Assembly: GCA_963204915.1 (NCBI GenBank)
Contig: CAUJHS010000010.1
Location: 1 to 64,000, forward strand
From: Planctomycetota bacterium
GTDB lineage: Bacteria > Planctomycetota > Planctomycetia > Pirellulales > Pirellulaceae
DNA length: 64,000 bases
Direction of reading: 5' to 3'
Shown: positions 42,293 through 51,724 of the stretch, in pieces
Position numbering within the stretch: the first letter of the stretch is position 1
Layout: every line of letters begins with the position of its first letter
Notes under the pieces: generated by a model
What the model saw: only the letters and a program-made list of their open reading frames with translations
The model's database searches: none
Told to the model about the DNA's origin: nothing
Made by a program: the position numbers and the translations under genes

Positions 42293-42469
42293 CTAGTCTT
42301 CGAGAAGAATCGTCTTGCGTGCGATCCGCTCGATCTCGGCGACGTCGATGCTGCCATCAAGCCCATCCTCGGACCTGATGCCCCTAAGCGTTATTGGTGG
42401 GGTGGTCGCAGATATAACAACCCAGGCCCGGTCGTGCCGAACGAGTCGAGTGGACAAGTGCGTGATCAC
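42293..42469 (-). CDS. 58-aa protein coupled to brxC, unknown function
   Basis: A GTG at 42469 overlaps the TGA of the brxC-like gene as GTGA and has a perfect AGGAGG ribosome site 6-7 nt upstream. The frame gives 58 residues and stops 6 nt before the methyltransferase start, so it exactly fills the only sizeable gap in the operon. The product starts MITHLSTRLVRHDRAWVVIS and ends with an acidic helix (SIDVAEIERIARKTILLED). It has a plausible beta-strand then helix arrangement and balanced composition. I recognise no family. Overlap, ribosome site and tiling argue that it is a real BREX-linked gene missed by length cut-offs. Confidence 0.75.
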   Translation of the reverse strand: MITHLSTRLVRHDRAWVVISATTPPITLRGIRSEDGLDGSIDVAEIERIARKTILLED

Positions 42470-45400
42470 TTTTGCCCTCCTGAGTTCTCGCCACGGTCAA
42501 TGACCAGGCGCACCTTCGACGGCTCTTTCCCACGAGTGATCTTCGCCACGAACTCCTCGAAGCGAGTCTGAATCTGTTCGACGGTGCAGGGAGCGCCACC
42601 GGCACTCAAGGCATCGACCAGTTCGCTTTGCTTCACCGGGATGGCTTCCAATCCCGACAGCGCCTGCTGCATCCCCTGCACAAGTTCGTTGCCGATCTTG
42701 TCCGGCAGCTTCTTCGACTTCAGGAAGGCATCGACCGCCGCCTTCTGGTCGTCCGGCAGAAGCTTAATGCTCTTGCGAGCAATGGGGTCGTCGAGGTTTT
42801 CGAGCAGCGTCTTCGTCCAGTTCTCCAGCAATCCGTCAAGCTGCTGGTCGATCTGGTCGAGAATGGCCGCACCGCTGGCTCCCAGGTTTTCCTCTTGTGG
42901 ACGAAAGTTGCAGTGCGGGCAGGTTGCGGATGCGTCAAGATCATCCTTGACCAGTGTGAAGCACGTCTGCACTTTGGCCAGCCGTGTCTGTAGGTCACTC
43001 AGCGTCGAATGCGACAACAGGGACACTCCGGTCAGCTTCTTCAGGCTGTCCAGCCGAGCGTCCTTCATCAGTTCCTTCTTCTTGCCGTCTTCGTTTGCAC
43101 CGAGGCGAGCCTTCTTGTGCAAGTTGAAGTAGGCGGTGCAGTAGTCGTCCTTGATCTTCTGCAGCGCTCGGCTGATCTTCTGGCGAAAGTCAGCAGCGCT
43201 GCGTGCCGATGGGTCCATCAGCTTGGCCCGCCACTCGCTTCGCACCGTTTCCAACTGCGCCCGCCAAGGGTCGGTCGGCGGCAGCACGGCGGCAGCGGTT
43301 CCCAGGTAGCCGGTCAGGGCCGTCAACTCTACGACCAGTCCATTGAGGTCTTCGATCTGCTTGATGACATCGAGCGTGGGAACCTGTCCCTGAATCTCCA
43401 ACACACTCTTGGAAAAGTTCTTGAGCTTGCCAGGAGTGTTGAAAGCTTGCAGCCCTTCGAGGAACGACTTCAGGTCATCGAGCTTCTGGCGGTGATGTTC
43501 CTTGTCCTCTGGGGGGATCAGTTCACTGCCCCAACACGGCAAGCCTGTCTGGACGTGCTGGGCTGCGGTGACGACCCGCTCCGTCAATTCATTCGCCTTC
43601 GTGCGTAGCTGCTTCACCGCCTCGTCGTGCGTGGCCTCATTGCGGATCAACCCTTCGGCCAGCCCCAGCATCTCGAAGAGGGCGACCAGTTCGGCAAGCG
43701 GCAGGCCCTTCGGTTTCTCGACGTGCTTGAAGGAGACCAGTTGATCCACGGCCGTTTTCGTGGCTTCGCCCAGATTGGCGGCGTCGAGCTTCTTGCCCGC
43801 CACGCTCAGCGTGATGTTGCCGTTCTGAACGAGCGCAGCAAGAACAACCACAAGCAACTCTGGTTCAAGCTGGTACTGACACTCTCGCTCAACGTCGTTT
43901 TTAACGGCAATGAGTTCCTTGCGGTTGACAACTTGTCCCGGCGGCTTTGCTTCCAACTTCTCCAAGACGACTTTCGCGTATCGGGAGTGGTGGGGCTTGA
44001 GTTTGTCACCATCGAGCAACTCCAAGCCGTCGAGAACAGCGGTAGCCAAGTTGTTTCTTACACCTCCCGCAAGCCAGCGTAGCACGTCTTCGGTGGGCTG
44101 CTTGAGGTTGCTTGCATGGAGCTTGACGGTGAACGTCGGGTACTCGGGATAACGATCCTCGAACGATGTCGCCAAACAAACCGAGCCGGTCAGTTCGATT
44201 AGATCCCGAACAGCGGCGTTGCCCGTGCGGTGGCCTTTAAGCCATTCGACCAGCTTCTTCGGCACGCCTTGATGGACCACCTCGAACGACGTCAGCATGT
44301 TGGTCCGCAGCCAGGCCACGAGGGTCTTGAGGAAGCCGTCCGCCTTGTCCTCGTACACCTTCTTCGTGCCGGTACTCGCCGATGCCGCCATCTCACGAGC
44401 GCCAGCGTAAAGGCGAAGCGTGTCGTCGAACTGCTTGTCTCGATGTGTCAGCTTGAAGAAGACTTCATCGGAGAGTTTCTGATCATCGAAATGCGGAGGC
44501 TCGAATGGTTGGAGAAAGTAGAGGTAGAAGTCCCTTGGCGGCTGGGCCGTCGAACGCTCGTTGGGAGCACCAAAGAACAGGTAGCCTCTCCGAGTGATCT
44601 TGTGCTCCCGCCACTCGATCTCGTGCTCCCAAATCTGATACCCACGGACGTAGGGCGGCAGGTCTGTCAGTTCCAACACTCGGGTCAGCGCATCGAAGTA
44701 ATACTGATCGAGTTGCGAATCAGAGAGCGTTTCGGCCTTGTCTTGAACTTTGGCATCGTGATCGATGGTCTTTTGCAGGTCCAGGTAATACTGGTCGTTC
44801 TCTGTGTTGTGGGTGATGAACTGGCCGCTCACCGTTTTCATTACTTCTTTGAGGCAGGCCTCCACAGTCGTTCGCAGAAATTCGCTGGTCTTCTCTGGCA
44901 TCGAAGTCAACAGGCATAGACCATTTTGAAGCTCGTCTGCGGTGGGCCCAATCTTGGCTCGAATGTCGTCAGTTGTAAGACGGTGGATCGACAACCCATG
45001 AATGATGCGTACGGCCATCGGCTTTAGGCCCGCACGTGTGAAGGCTTGCTGGATGCGGTTCTCGACCACCTTGCTCACATCAATCACTTCTCGGATTTCG
45101 GGGACGGAACGCAGAACGGCATTGCCTTGGAGGAACTCCCAATAGGAGTCATAGCTAATGAGGCCCGGTTCGTCTTTCGGAACTACATCATTCAGGCAGC
45201 GCTTGATTTCGGCGCTCAGCGTTTTCAAGACCTCCCGCTTCTCTGCGATGGAGATGGCCTCAAATACTTCCAGGTAGGTCGGGTGCACGGGAAATAACCG
45301 CACGAACTCTTCGAGCCGTTCAGCCATGCCGCCGTACAGCGGCGTGAATTGCTGAAGATGCTCCCGGATTCTCGCGCGTTGTTCATCCGACTTGGTCAGC

Positions 45401-46176
45401 AGCCTCTCAGAGACAACATACGCAACATCTTGGCGAACAATGCGCAGTTGCTCGAACCGATCTTTAACCCGGCGCAGACTCTCGGCGACGAATTGGAACT
45501 TCGGATTGTCGAACAGACTCTCTTGCAGGCCAGCGATGAAGCGAAATCGAACCAGCTTACAAACTTCGCCAATCTCTCGGAGGAATCCCAGATCGAGTAT
45601 GAGGTCATGCTGTTTGCGAGAACGCAGATAGTCAAGTAATTCGTCCACCACGAGGAGCAGCCCGTGATCCGGGTACTTCTCATTAAAGATTGCCATCATG
45701 CTCGACAGGTCATCCTTGTTGCTGTCCACCTCTTCGTCAGCAGGGAAGGTGAAGGACAAACCTTCGTTCGAGAGAAAGTCTTCGAGCCTGCCGCAGATGA
45801 TATTGCGCAAGCTCTTCTTCGTCGCTGGAATTTCGAGCCGGACGACTTTGAACTTCCCAGATATGGCGACTGCGGCACTCGCGACATCCTTGTCTTTGAC
45901 AATCGACGCCATGTCGGAATGTTCTGCCAACCCGCTAATGAGCGACAGCAGGTGTGACTTACCAGTGCCGTAGTTGCCGACTATGAGGACGCCTTTGTTG
46001 TCCGCGGGCGTCTCGAATTGCAGATTGGGGATCACTAGGTCGCATAACTGTTCGGCCATGCGATTCGAGATCACAAACGTTTCGACAAGCTGCCGCACTG
46101 CGGTGATCGCGTTCGCTTGCTCAAGCTGGATGACGGATTCGATCGGCTCGAACCGAACAAGATCGCTATATTTCAT
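42466..46176 (-). CDS. brxC: BREX-3 large P-loop ATPase BrxC
   Basis: The 1236-residue product has Walker A GNYGTGKSH near residue 72 and Walker B LLLVVDELLDYL near 178, the AAA+-like organisation of BrxC/PglY proteins. The long remainder is helical, with coiled segments and one zinc-type CPHCNF half-ribbon near residue 1090. BrxC is essential for BREX defence and thought to act as an ATP-driven scaffold on DNA. The start at 46176 (MKYSDLVRF) has GGAG upstream; a start 15 nt earlier overlaps the ribosome site. It follows brxF by 21 nt and is coupled to the small gene downstream. Confidence 0.9.
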   Translation of the reverse strand: MKYSDLVRFEPIESVIQLEQANAITAVRQLVETFVISNRMAEQLCDLVIPNLQFETPADNKGVLIVGNYGTGKSHLLSLISGLAEHSDMASIVKDKDVASAAVAISGKFKVVRLEIPATKKSLRNIICGRLEDFLSNEGLSFTFPADEEVDSNKDDLSSMMAIFNEKYPDHGLLLVVDELLDYLRSRKQHDLILDLGFLREIGEVCKLVRFRFIAGLQESLFDNPKFQFVAESLRRVKDRFEQLRIVRQDVAYVVSERLLTKSDEQRARIREHLQQFTPLYGGMAERLEEFVRLFPVHPTYLEVFEAISIAEKREVLKTLSAEIKRCLNDVVPKDEPGLISYDSYWEFLQGNAVLRSVPEIREVIDVSKVVENRIQQAFTRAGLKPMAVRIIHGLSIHRLTTDDIRAKIGPTADELQNGLCLLTSMPEKTSEFLRTTVEACLKEVMKTVSGQFITHNTENDQYYLDLQKTIDHDAKVQDKAETLSDSQLDQYYFDALTRVLELTDLPPYVRGYQIWEHEIEWREHKITRRGYLFFGAPNERSTAQPPRDFYLYFLQPFEPPHFDDQKLSDEVFFKLTHRDKQFDDTLRLYAGAREMAASASTGTKKVYEDKADGFLKTLVAWLRTNMLTSFEVVHQGVPKKLVEWLKGHRTGNAAVRDLIELTGSVCLATSFEDRYPEYPTFTVKLHASNLKQPTEDVLRWLAGGVRNNLATAVLDGLELLDGDKLKPHHSRYAKVVLEKLEAKPPGQVVNRKELIAVKNDVERECQYQLEPELLVVVLAALVQNGNITLSVAGKKLDAANLGEATKTAVDQLVSFKHVEKPKGLPLAELVALFEMLGLAEGLIRNEATHDEAVKQLRTKANELTERVVTAAQHVQTGLPCWGSELIPPEDKEHHRQKLDDLKSFLEGLQAFNTPGKLKNFSKSVLEIQGQVPTLDVIKQIEDLNGLVVELTALTGYLGTAAAVLPPTDPWRAQLETVRSEWRAKLMDPSARSAADFRQKISRALQKIKDDYCTAYFNLHKKARLGANEDGKKKELMKDARLDSLKKLTGVSLLSHSTLSDLQTRLAKVQTCFTLVKDDLDASATCPHCNFRPQEENLGASGAAILDQIDQQLDGLLENWTKTLLENLDDPIARKSIKLLPDDQKAAVDAFLKSKKLPDKIGNELVQGMQQALSGLEAIPVKQSELVDALSAGGAPCTVEQIQTRFEEFVAKITRGKEPSKVRLVIDRGENSGGQK

Positions 46177-46197
46177 TGAAAGTGCTCCCAATCACTT

Positions 46198-46701
46198 TTA
46201 TTCGGCATTGCCTAGCCCAAGCACGATCGCTTCAACTTGCTTGAGCTGAAGAAATTCGTGATGTCCCGGTTCTGCATGCGTAAGCGTGTTCTCGACATAC
46301 GTACCGTTCCAAGAAGCGACGATTGTGCGATTGCGGCTGCTCAGCTGCAGAAGTCGGAGCGGATCGACTTCGAGGCTCGTGTCGAAAAGGATTTCTAGGT
46401 TGTCCAATAAAAGAACGTCTCCCGGCTGCGCCGCAATAACCTCCCTGAATAGTCTCTCTACGTTCCGCGAGCGTTGTAAACGAGTGAGGTCGAGCAACCT
46501 TTTGCTCAACTCAAGATTCACATTTACAACGTCACAGTTAAATGCGCGGGCCACGTGTTGAAGCGCGGTCGTCTTTTGAGAGCCGGGCAAACCAGCGACG
46601 ACTACGAGTCGATAATACTGTCTCGCCGCGTTCTCAATTGCTTCTTCAATTCGTGCTACGTCTTGGACCAATTGTTTTCCCTGTAAGCCTTTCGTTGCCA
46701 C
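46198..46701 (-). CDS. brxF: BREX-3 P-loop protein BrxF
   Basis: The 167-residue product has Walker A GLPGSQKTTAL near residue 37 and Walker B DVLLLDNLEILF near 96, in a short ATPase fold that matches BrxF, the small marker protein of type 3 BREX systems. It stands directly before brxC, as in known loci. The final part (LKQVEAIVLGLGNAE) ends 21 nt before the next start. Its exact role is unknown; ATP-dependent support of BrxC is likely. Confidence 0.85.
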   Translation of the reverse strand: MATKGLQGKQLVQDVARIEEAIENAARQYYRLVVVAGLPGSQKTTALQHVARAFNCDVVNVNLELSKRLLDLTRLQRSRNVERLFREVIAAQPGDVLLLDNLEILFDTSLEVDPLRLLQLSSRNRTIVASWNGTYVENTLTHAEPGHHEFLQLKQVEAIVLGLGNAE

Positions 46702-46757
46702 TTTGGGCTCCCGAACTGACGTCGCCCGCCACCATTAAGCATCAGCATTTCGAGCCG

Positions 46758-46976
46758 TTACTTCGGTCTGCGAACTCTTCTAGTCGGTTCAATTGTTTTT
46801 TCCGCCTCCTGCAGGAATGACTCCAAGTCTGTTCGCTTGAACAGTCGGTAGCCGTTTGCCGGATTGCGATGCATTGGAATCTTTCCTGTGGCAGCCCACT
46901 TTCGAAGCGTGTTTTGAGCGACCCCGAGTATCTCCGCGGCCTCAGCGGTCTTCACGTAATCGGTAAGCTTTGGCAT
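46758..46976 (-). CDS. MerR/excisionase-type HTH regulator of the BREX operon
   Basis: The 72-residue product is one winged HTH of the MerR/Xis kind: KTAEAAEILGVAQNTLRKWA, then GKIPMHRNPANGYRLFKRTD. Such small HTH proteins commonly precede BREX type 3 genes and are thought to control them. The ATG at 46976 starts the domain; a longer frame reaching 47078 has no ribosome site. It ends 56 nt before brxF. The 76-nt gap upstream probably holds the operon promoter. Confidence 0.82.
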   Translation of the reverse strand: MPKLTDYVKTAEAAEILGVAQNTLRKWAATGKIPMHRNPANGYRLFKRTDLESFLQEAEKTIEPTRRVRRPK

Positions 46977-47052
46977 TTTTCGCACTCTCTGAGGAAATAA
47001 GCCGACGCCGAAGTCTAGCAAACTCTGCACTGCAGCGGAATGCCGTAGCCGG

Positions 47053-47730
47053 TTACTGCGTTTGGATTTCGGCCCCATCGATTGTGCTAAATGGCCTCAC
47101 GACCCGCCGTCTCAGCGGCAGGATCTCCGTGGGCAGTGGACGCTTCCCGGCGACCTTGCGGACCCGATTGACTTCCCGGAGGAGCAGCAGAAGTTGCCGA
47201 CGGACCGGAGCGTATGGGGCAACGGGCAACTGGTAGAATGCAAGCGCAAGCCTGTCGGGCGACTCTCTCAACGCTCGTTCCGCAAACCAGGCTCGCAACT
47301 CCAGGAACTGATTTCGGTCCATCTCGACGTGGGCATGCCACTTCTCGTCTTGCCTTCCGTCCTTGGTGCGACCACCAGGCTTGTAGCTGATCGAGTATCC
47401 GGCATACCTCAGCGGCACTCGACGGATGTCGCGGATGAGATTCGCCTCTTCCTCGAAGAACGCATGCACGCCCTTGGTCGCGAGAATCACGAAGGTCGAT
47501 TCGTGACGGATGTACTGGAGATTTGATTGACCAGCTCGCTTACGCCGAGCGCGGGTCGATTCTGAGACGTTGATGCGGTATTTCGTGAGGAGCTTCTCGT
47601 CGATCGCACGAGGGTCTTTGCCAGGCGGCACGCGACCGATGACATAGTAGAAGTAGCCATGCCGCAGATAACAGCAGGCAATCTGCTGGACGAATCCTTC
47701 AACGGATGTTGCAACCGCTCGGTACTGCAT
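47053..47730 (-). CDS. 225-aa protein with H-x-H motif, mobile-region family of unknown function
   Basis: The product begins MQYRAVATSVEGFVQQIACC and contains the basic stretch STRARRKRAGQSNLQYI, an H-x-H pair (KWHAHVEM, His132 and His134) and a C-terminal basic region (LPLRRRVVRP). From memory, close relatives are common in planctomycete genomes, often in many copies, but without known function. The H-x-H followed by Tyr-containing segments (AFYQLPVAPYAP) is loosely like HUH nucleases; this is a hypothesis only. The ATG at 47730 is preferred; the longer frame upstream runs into the hairpin-rich region. It lies upstream of the BREX regulator on the same strand. Confidence 0.7.
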   Translation of the reverse strand: MQYRAVATSVEGFVQQIACCYLRHGYFYYVIGRVPPGKDPRAIDEKLLTKYRINVSESTRARRKRAGQSNLQYIRHESTFVILATKGVHAFFEEEANLIRDIRRVPLRYAGYSISYKPGGRTKDGRQDEKWHAHVEMDRNQFLELRAWFAERALRESPDRLALAFYQLPVAPYAPVRRQLLLLLREVNRVRKVAGKRPLPTEILPLRRRVVRPFSTIDGAEIQTQ

Positions 47731-47918
47731 GAGCCTCCCACGCCTTCGCCCCCCGCGATGGCATCGAGAAGTGGGAGCCCGTTTCAAACGGCACAGGCCC
47801 CCAGGTAAGCCGAATCCTTGTGGACAACGACTGCGCGAAGTGGAGAACGCAACTGCCTGCCCGCGCCTTCGTGGCGCGAGCAGAGTCAGCACGATTTCCA
47901 CCGCCTGAGTTGCAGAGT

Positions 47919-49086
47919 GCGTGGCACTACACTCTTGAATTGTGCCACGCCAATTCATACAACCCTTCACGCAAAGAACCTTCCGACGGCACCCCTGGAG
48001 TGTAGATACACTCCGAGGTACCGCCGTCGGTCCGCCGCCACAGAAGACCAGTGCTCCCGCACAAGTCTCGTGTGACCGCTTGCGCCTTTCCAAGGACCGC
48101 GACTGAGAACACTCAGTCGACAGCACAGAATCTCTGACAGGTACATACTGCCCGTCAGCCCTTTCGTCGTGATTGCGTCGTCGGCACCACCCGCTACGAC
48201 ATCAACGAGTCCCCACTGCCTTGCAGGGAACATCGCCCAGCTACCTGCTCAGGCTCCCGCCTGAACCGCAACCGGCTCCTACTCAGGCCACACTCCCACT
48301 CTACGGCGTTTGAATCACCTGGATGACTTTGCGACGCTGTGCGCCGCGTCCAGGCACCGAGAACCACCCCGGCAGCCGCAGAGCTTCCTGCGTTAGTCAT
48401 CACCTTCAGCATGCAGCTCACGTCGCTATCCCGTGTGACCGGGAGGGACGCCAGTCGTATGTCCAGTTCACCAGAACCGGCATAGTTTCGATCGCGGAGC
48501 ATTGCTGCACACATCGCGATCATTTCAGGGGACCGAGCGTAGGAGCATCCCCTTACCCACCGACTGAGGTCGTTCGCCATTCGGCACCGTCTTCTGCACG
48601 CTTCACCGGCAAGCCCTCGCGGGCCTTTCATGGTTGAGCTATTCGCGGCCACTGGATTTGCCAGCGGTCCCCGGAGTAAGTCGACTCCGGTTCGGCCTGT
48701 CGCCAGGCTCGAAACTCCCCACGCCGGGCGAGTTGAACGAAGTCCGAGACTCCGAACCCCTCGCGCAGGATTACGACTCTTCATCGAAGACTCCTCACCT
48801 GCTTTGAATGATGACGGCCTTGAGACCACCTCAAGGTATTTCCGCATCGCCCCCGCACTTGGCATCAGCCCAATTCGGGCGAGTCGCAGCGGGACCGATT
48901 TGCATCGGATAGAAACGTCGGATTACTCGGTGAACAGATAGCTGGAATACAAATCCAGCTACCGACCGGATTACTCGACGAAGCCTCCGTCGAACTGGAC
49001 AAGCACCTCTCGATGCATCCAGCTCTACGGGCCGATCGCGTAACGGGTGGTTAATCCGTTCCCTTAGCCTGAATGGTGAGTTCAGG
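47919..49086 (-). ncRNA. candidate large structured RNA (about 1.2 kb, inverted-repeat rich)
   Basis: The stretch 47731-49311 holds no convincing protein gene but many perfect hairpins. Examples are GCGTGGCAC/GTGCCACGC (47919-47950); a compound stem of CCGACGGC, GGAGTGTA-GA-TACACTCC and GCCGTCGG (47983-48030); GACTGAG/CTCAGTC (48101-48118); TCCCG/CGGGA (48429-48444); CCTTGAG/CTCAAGG (48818-48836); TAGCTGGA/TCCAGCTA (48939-48961); and CCTGAA/TTCAGG (49068-49086). The minus strand is favoured because the 225-aa gene follows in that direction. Parts recall group II intron RNA (for example GAGCCTGGCGACAGGC, minus strand near 48700), yet no reverse transcriptase is present. Identity and boundaries are inferred. 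Confidence 0.45.
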
Positions 49087-49311
49087 TTTACCGGGTGCGA
49101 TCGCCTGTCAAAGTCCATCATGCTGTCACCGCTGACGAGCCGAATTAGCGACTCGCTCGCAGCAACGCGTTTGACGTAAACGACAGCCGCAGCCGGGCAT
49201 CCGATTCCCGACCGCTTCAGTCTCAATAGCGTACCGGTCGAACATTGCAACTTTGCCTCTTGTTCATGCCAAATTTGTTACAAAGCGGCATCCCGTGATA
49301 ATTGGTCGGGA

Positions 49312-49950
49312 ATGAAAAGCGCACTTCCCGATGAGCGACTGGTCTTCGTTGACCTTGAGACTGCCGGTGGCGAGCCGTGGCGGCCAATCATCCAGGTCGC
49401 AGCGATTGCCGTAGGAAGCGACCTGCAGGAGCTGGAGAGTTTCGAGGCAAAACTGAAGTTCAGTGAACGATTCGCTGAGCGACGCTCTTTGGCCGGAAGC
49501 CGCTACTGTCCGACAACTTGGCAGCGCGAGGCTAAGTCTTCAGAGCAAGTGAGCAGCGAGCTTGCCGAGCTGCTCTCACGTCATGCGACCGTGGACCAAG
49601 TATCGCGAGCGGGAAGGGTGTACCAAGTTGCGCAGTTAGTAGCACACAACGCTGCCTACGATGCTGCCTTCCTCGAACGATGGTTCGCACGCTGCGGGCG
49701 ATTTCTACCAGCTAGCCCGCGGGTGCTTTGCACCATGCAGCGAGCCATCTGGCTCGTACACGAAAACAAGCAGGTGACACCCCCAGTCGATTTCACTCTG
49801 CACACTCTCTGCGAATACTTCGGGGTGCTATTCAACCGAAAGGACGCGCATGATGCGCTTGCTGATGTTCGAGCGACGGTGGAACTTTACCGCCGAATGT
49901 CGAGGGAGTCGCTACGCCGCCAGGAATCAGTCGCCAGAGCAGTGGGGTAA
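49312..49950 (+). CDS. DEDDh-type 3'-5' exonuclease (DnaQ/RNase T-like)
   Basis: The 212-residue product has all motifs of the DEDDh family: Exo I LVFVDLETAGG (Asp, Glu), Exo II QLVAHNAAYDAAFLE (Asp) and Exo III DAHDALADVRAT (His, Asp). It would remove nucleotides from 3' ends with two metal ions, in proofreading, repair or RNA trimming. It stands alone next to the replication origin and Rep gene, so a role in element replication is plausible. The start at 49312 is just before the fold. Confidence 0.88.
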   Translation: MKSALPDERLVFVDLETAGGEPWRPIIQVAAIAVGSDLQELESFEAKLKFSERFAERRSLAGSRYCPTTWQREAKSSEQVSSELAELLSRHATVDQVSRAGRVYQVAQLVAHNAAYDAAFLERWFARCGRFLPASPRVLCTMQRAIWLVHENKQVTPPVDFTLHTLCEYFGVLFNRKDAHDALADVRATVELYRRMSRESLRRQESVARAVG

Positions 49951-49988
49951 GTCAACACAGTGCTCCCGCAACGGCAGCCGAGTCAGCC

Positions 49989-50105
49989 TGTGGATAACTT
50001 CGGCGAACACAGCGAGGGCAGGTGTCGCTCGCGTCACATCCAAAACGGGCATAAAGGTGTCGGAGGCGTCACGTTTTTGGGTCTTTGAGGTGTCGGTCGC
50101 GTCAC
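49989..50105. other. oriV: candidate replication origin: DnaA box and three iterons
   Basis: A perfect DnaA box TGTGGATAA lies at 49989-49997. Three 18-nt direct repeats follow at 50020, 50055 and 50088 with the consensus AGGTGTCGNNNGCGTCAC, spaced 35 and 33 nt (about three helical turns). The space 49951-50270 has no gene and continues with a T-rich run after the third repeat. The layout matches iteron origins and lies next to a RepA-like initiator gene. Confidence 0.75.
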
Positions 50106-50270
50106 ACTTTTTTGCGTTCGGCTGACTGCACGCACCTCGTAAGTCTCCAGTCCATCAGGCTATTCCAGCAGTTTCGAGCCGACTCCGCAGCGCTCCCCAA
50201 AGTACTGGTACAAAGTACTTCTTGTACAACCAAAGATCTTTGCCTTGAAGGTAAGGGTAGGGAAGTTGAG

Positions 50271-51551
50271 TTAGCGCGTCACGAACAACGAACCGGCACG
50301 TGCCATTCCTTTCGCAGGCACTTGAGCAACGGCTTGCTCTTCTGCAGGTGCTGCACCGAAAAGCTCTGCTTGCAGACGAGTGAAGAGTTCCCGGCCTTCG
50401 AGCGACAGTTCGTGTGTCTGGCTCTCAACCTTCTGCAACTCCATCCACCAATCCGGCGCGGTGCGATTGCCTTCCGCTGCTTTACTCACGCTGTCGACGA
50501 AGTACGCCATCGGACTCTTTCGGAAGAACTCCGAACCAAAGCGTTCCCGAGCGGCCAACGTGATATCCGCCCATTCGGCGAGAAGCCGGTGAGAGTATTT
50601 GCGCTGGAGCCGCGCTGCAGCCGTGTCACTGAAGCCGATGGTGAGTAAGGTATCGTGAAGCGGGGAATCTTCGGGACGAGCGTCGCAAGTATGGGCACGG
50701 CGCTCGGCTGATTCGTAATACGGCCCCCGGTTCAAGCGGATGAAGAAGTTGCCGGGAGAGGTGCGCGTGATCTCGGCATCCGAGAGCACCGCCATATCGA
50801 TGAGCTTCGCCAGGCAACGATTTACTTTGAGCTTCATTTCTCTCGTTGCGAGCGTCGAGCTGAACCCGAGGACATTCACTGCGAGATGCTCCAAGCGGAT
50901 CGCCTTGAGGTGCGTCCGCCGTGCGAAGACCTTACTCAGAAACAGGAACAATCGACGACTCGCCGTATCGAGCTCGCGATAGAGTGCAAGGTCGAATCGG
51001 AAGTGACCGGCTGCGGCTTTGACGAATTCGAAGAATACCGGGTCCCAAGAGATTCGCCATGAGCGGCACGAATCAAGATCGGTCGGAAGACTGTAACTGA
51101 AGAAGTGGAAGCTCACTCGGCGGTGCTCACCGCGAAGCGGATCATAGAAGCCGTCGTTGATATAGCTTACTGCCGACAGTCGCTTGATAGCTTCGGCGAA
51201 CTGCTGATACTGCCGGCCACCGCGTTTCGTTTCGCGGTTGATGATTCCGAGCTGACGAAGGCACCAGTAGGGACTGGCAAACAGTTGCGGCTCCGGTTCT
51301 GGAGTAAGTAACGTCAGAGCCAGTAGTCCCCAGAGGTACAATTCATCTGCCGCCGAGAGCCCCAATGGGCAGAAGACATGCGCCTTGGCAGTCGTCTTCC
51401 CGGCGGTCGGGCTATAGTAGGAATACTCACTGCGATAGACGGAATTCTCAACCAGCGAACGGCGCGCGTCGAGCGGGCAGAGGGCATGCTCGACCAGCGA
51501 GAGCTGACCGACGCCCGTCGTTCTGCGAAGTGCTGTGGAGCTTCGGCCCAT
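50271..51551 (-). CDS. repA: plasmid RepA-like replication initiator
   Basis: The 426-residue product resembles the replication initiator protein A family: LSAADELYLWGLLALTL near residue 70, then a winged-helix type core with RISWDPVFFEFVKA, LYRELDTASRRLFLFLSKVF and LAVNVLGFSSTLATREMKLK. It would bind iterons and open the origin with DnaA. The candidate origin lies just past its 3' end, and a fourth iteron lies in its promoter, which suggests autoregulation. The start at 51551 is an ATG without a strong ribosome site; a slightly shorter start is possible. Confidence 0.82.
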   Translation of the reverse strand: MGRSSTALRRTTGVGQLSLVEHALCPLDARRSLVENSVYRSEYSYYSPTAGKTTAKAHVFCPLGLSAADELYLWGLLALTLLTPEPEPQLFASPYWCLRQLGIINRETKRGGRQYQQFAEAIKRLSAVSYINDGFYDPLRGEHRRVSFHFFSYSLPTDLDSCRSWRISWDPVFFEFVKAAAGHFRFDLALYRELDTASRRLFLFLSKVFARRTHLKAIRLEHLAVNVLGFSSTLATREMKLKVNRCLAKLIDMAVLSDAEITRTSPGNFFIRLNRGPYYESAERRAHTCDARPEDSPLHDTLLTIGFSDTAAARLQRKYSHRLLAEWADITLAARERFGSEFFRKSPMAYFVDSVSKAAEGNRTAPDWWMELQKVESQTHELSLEGRELFTRLQAELFGAAPAEEQAVAQVPAKGMARAGSLFVTR

Positions 51552-51724
51552 GCGCGACTCAAGGGGGTTACTTTAACGCCATTGAAGTTCGCGTAACATG
51601 CCGCCACGGATTGCGAAACCGCAAAGTTCGCCTATGTCCGGGACGTTCAAGAGGTCCGACCTGGCGACTTTGCGGTGGTTGGGCGATGGACTCGGTCACA
51701 GTTGCGACAGTTCTGTCTCGAAGT

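Noticed and set aside
48194-48865. 223-residue minus-strand open frame in the hairpin-rich region
   Set aside because: Arg/Ser/Gly-rich, no domain, and crosses several perfect inverted repeats; RNA structure explains the region better.
47731-49311. Intact group II intron
   Set aside because: No reverse transcriptase frame and no recognisable domain V; only local resemblance of some hairpins remains, so it was not called as such.
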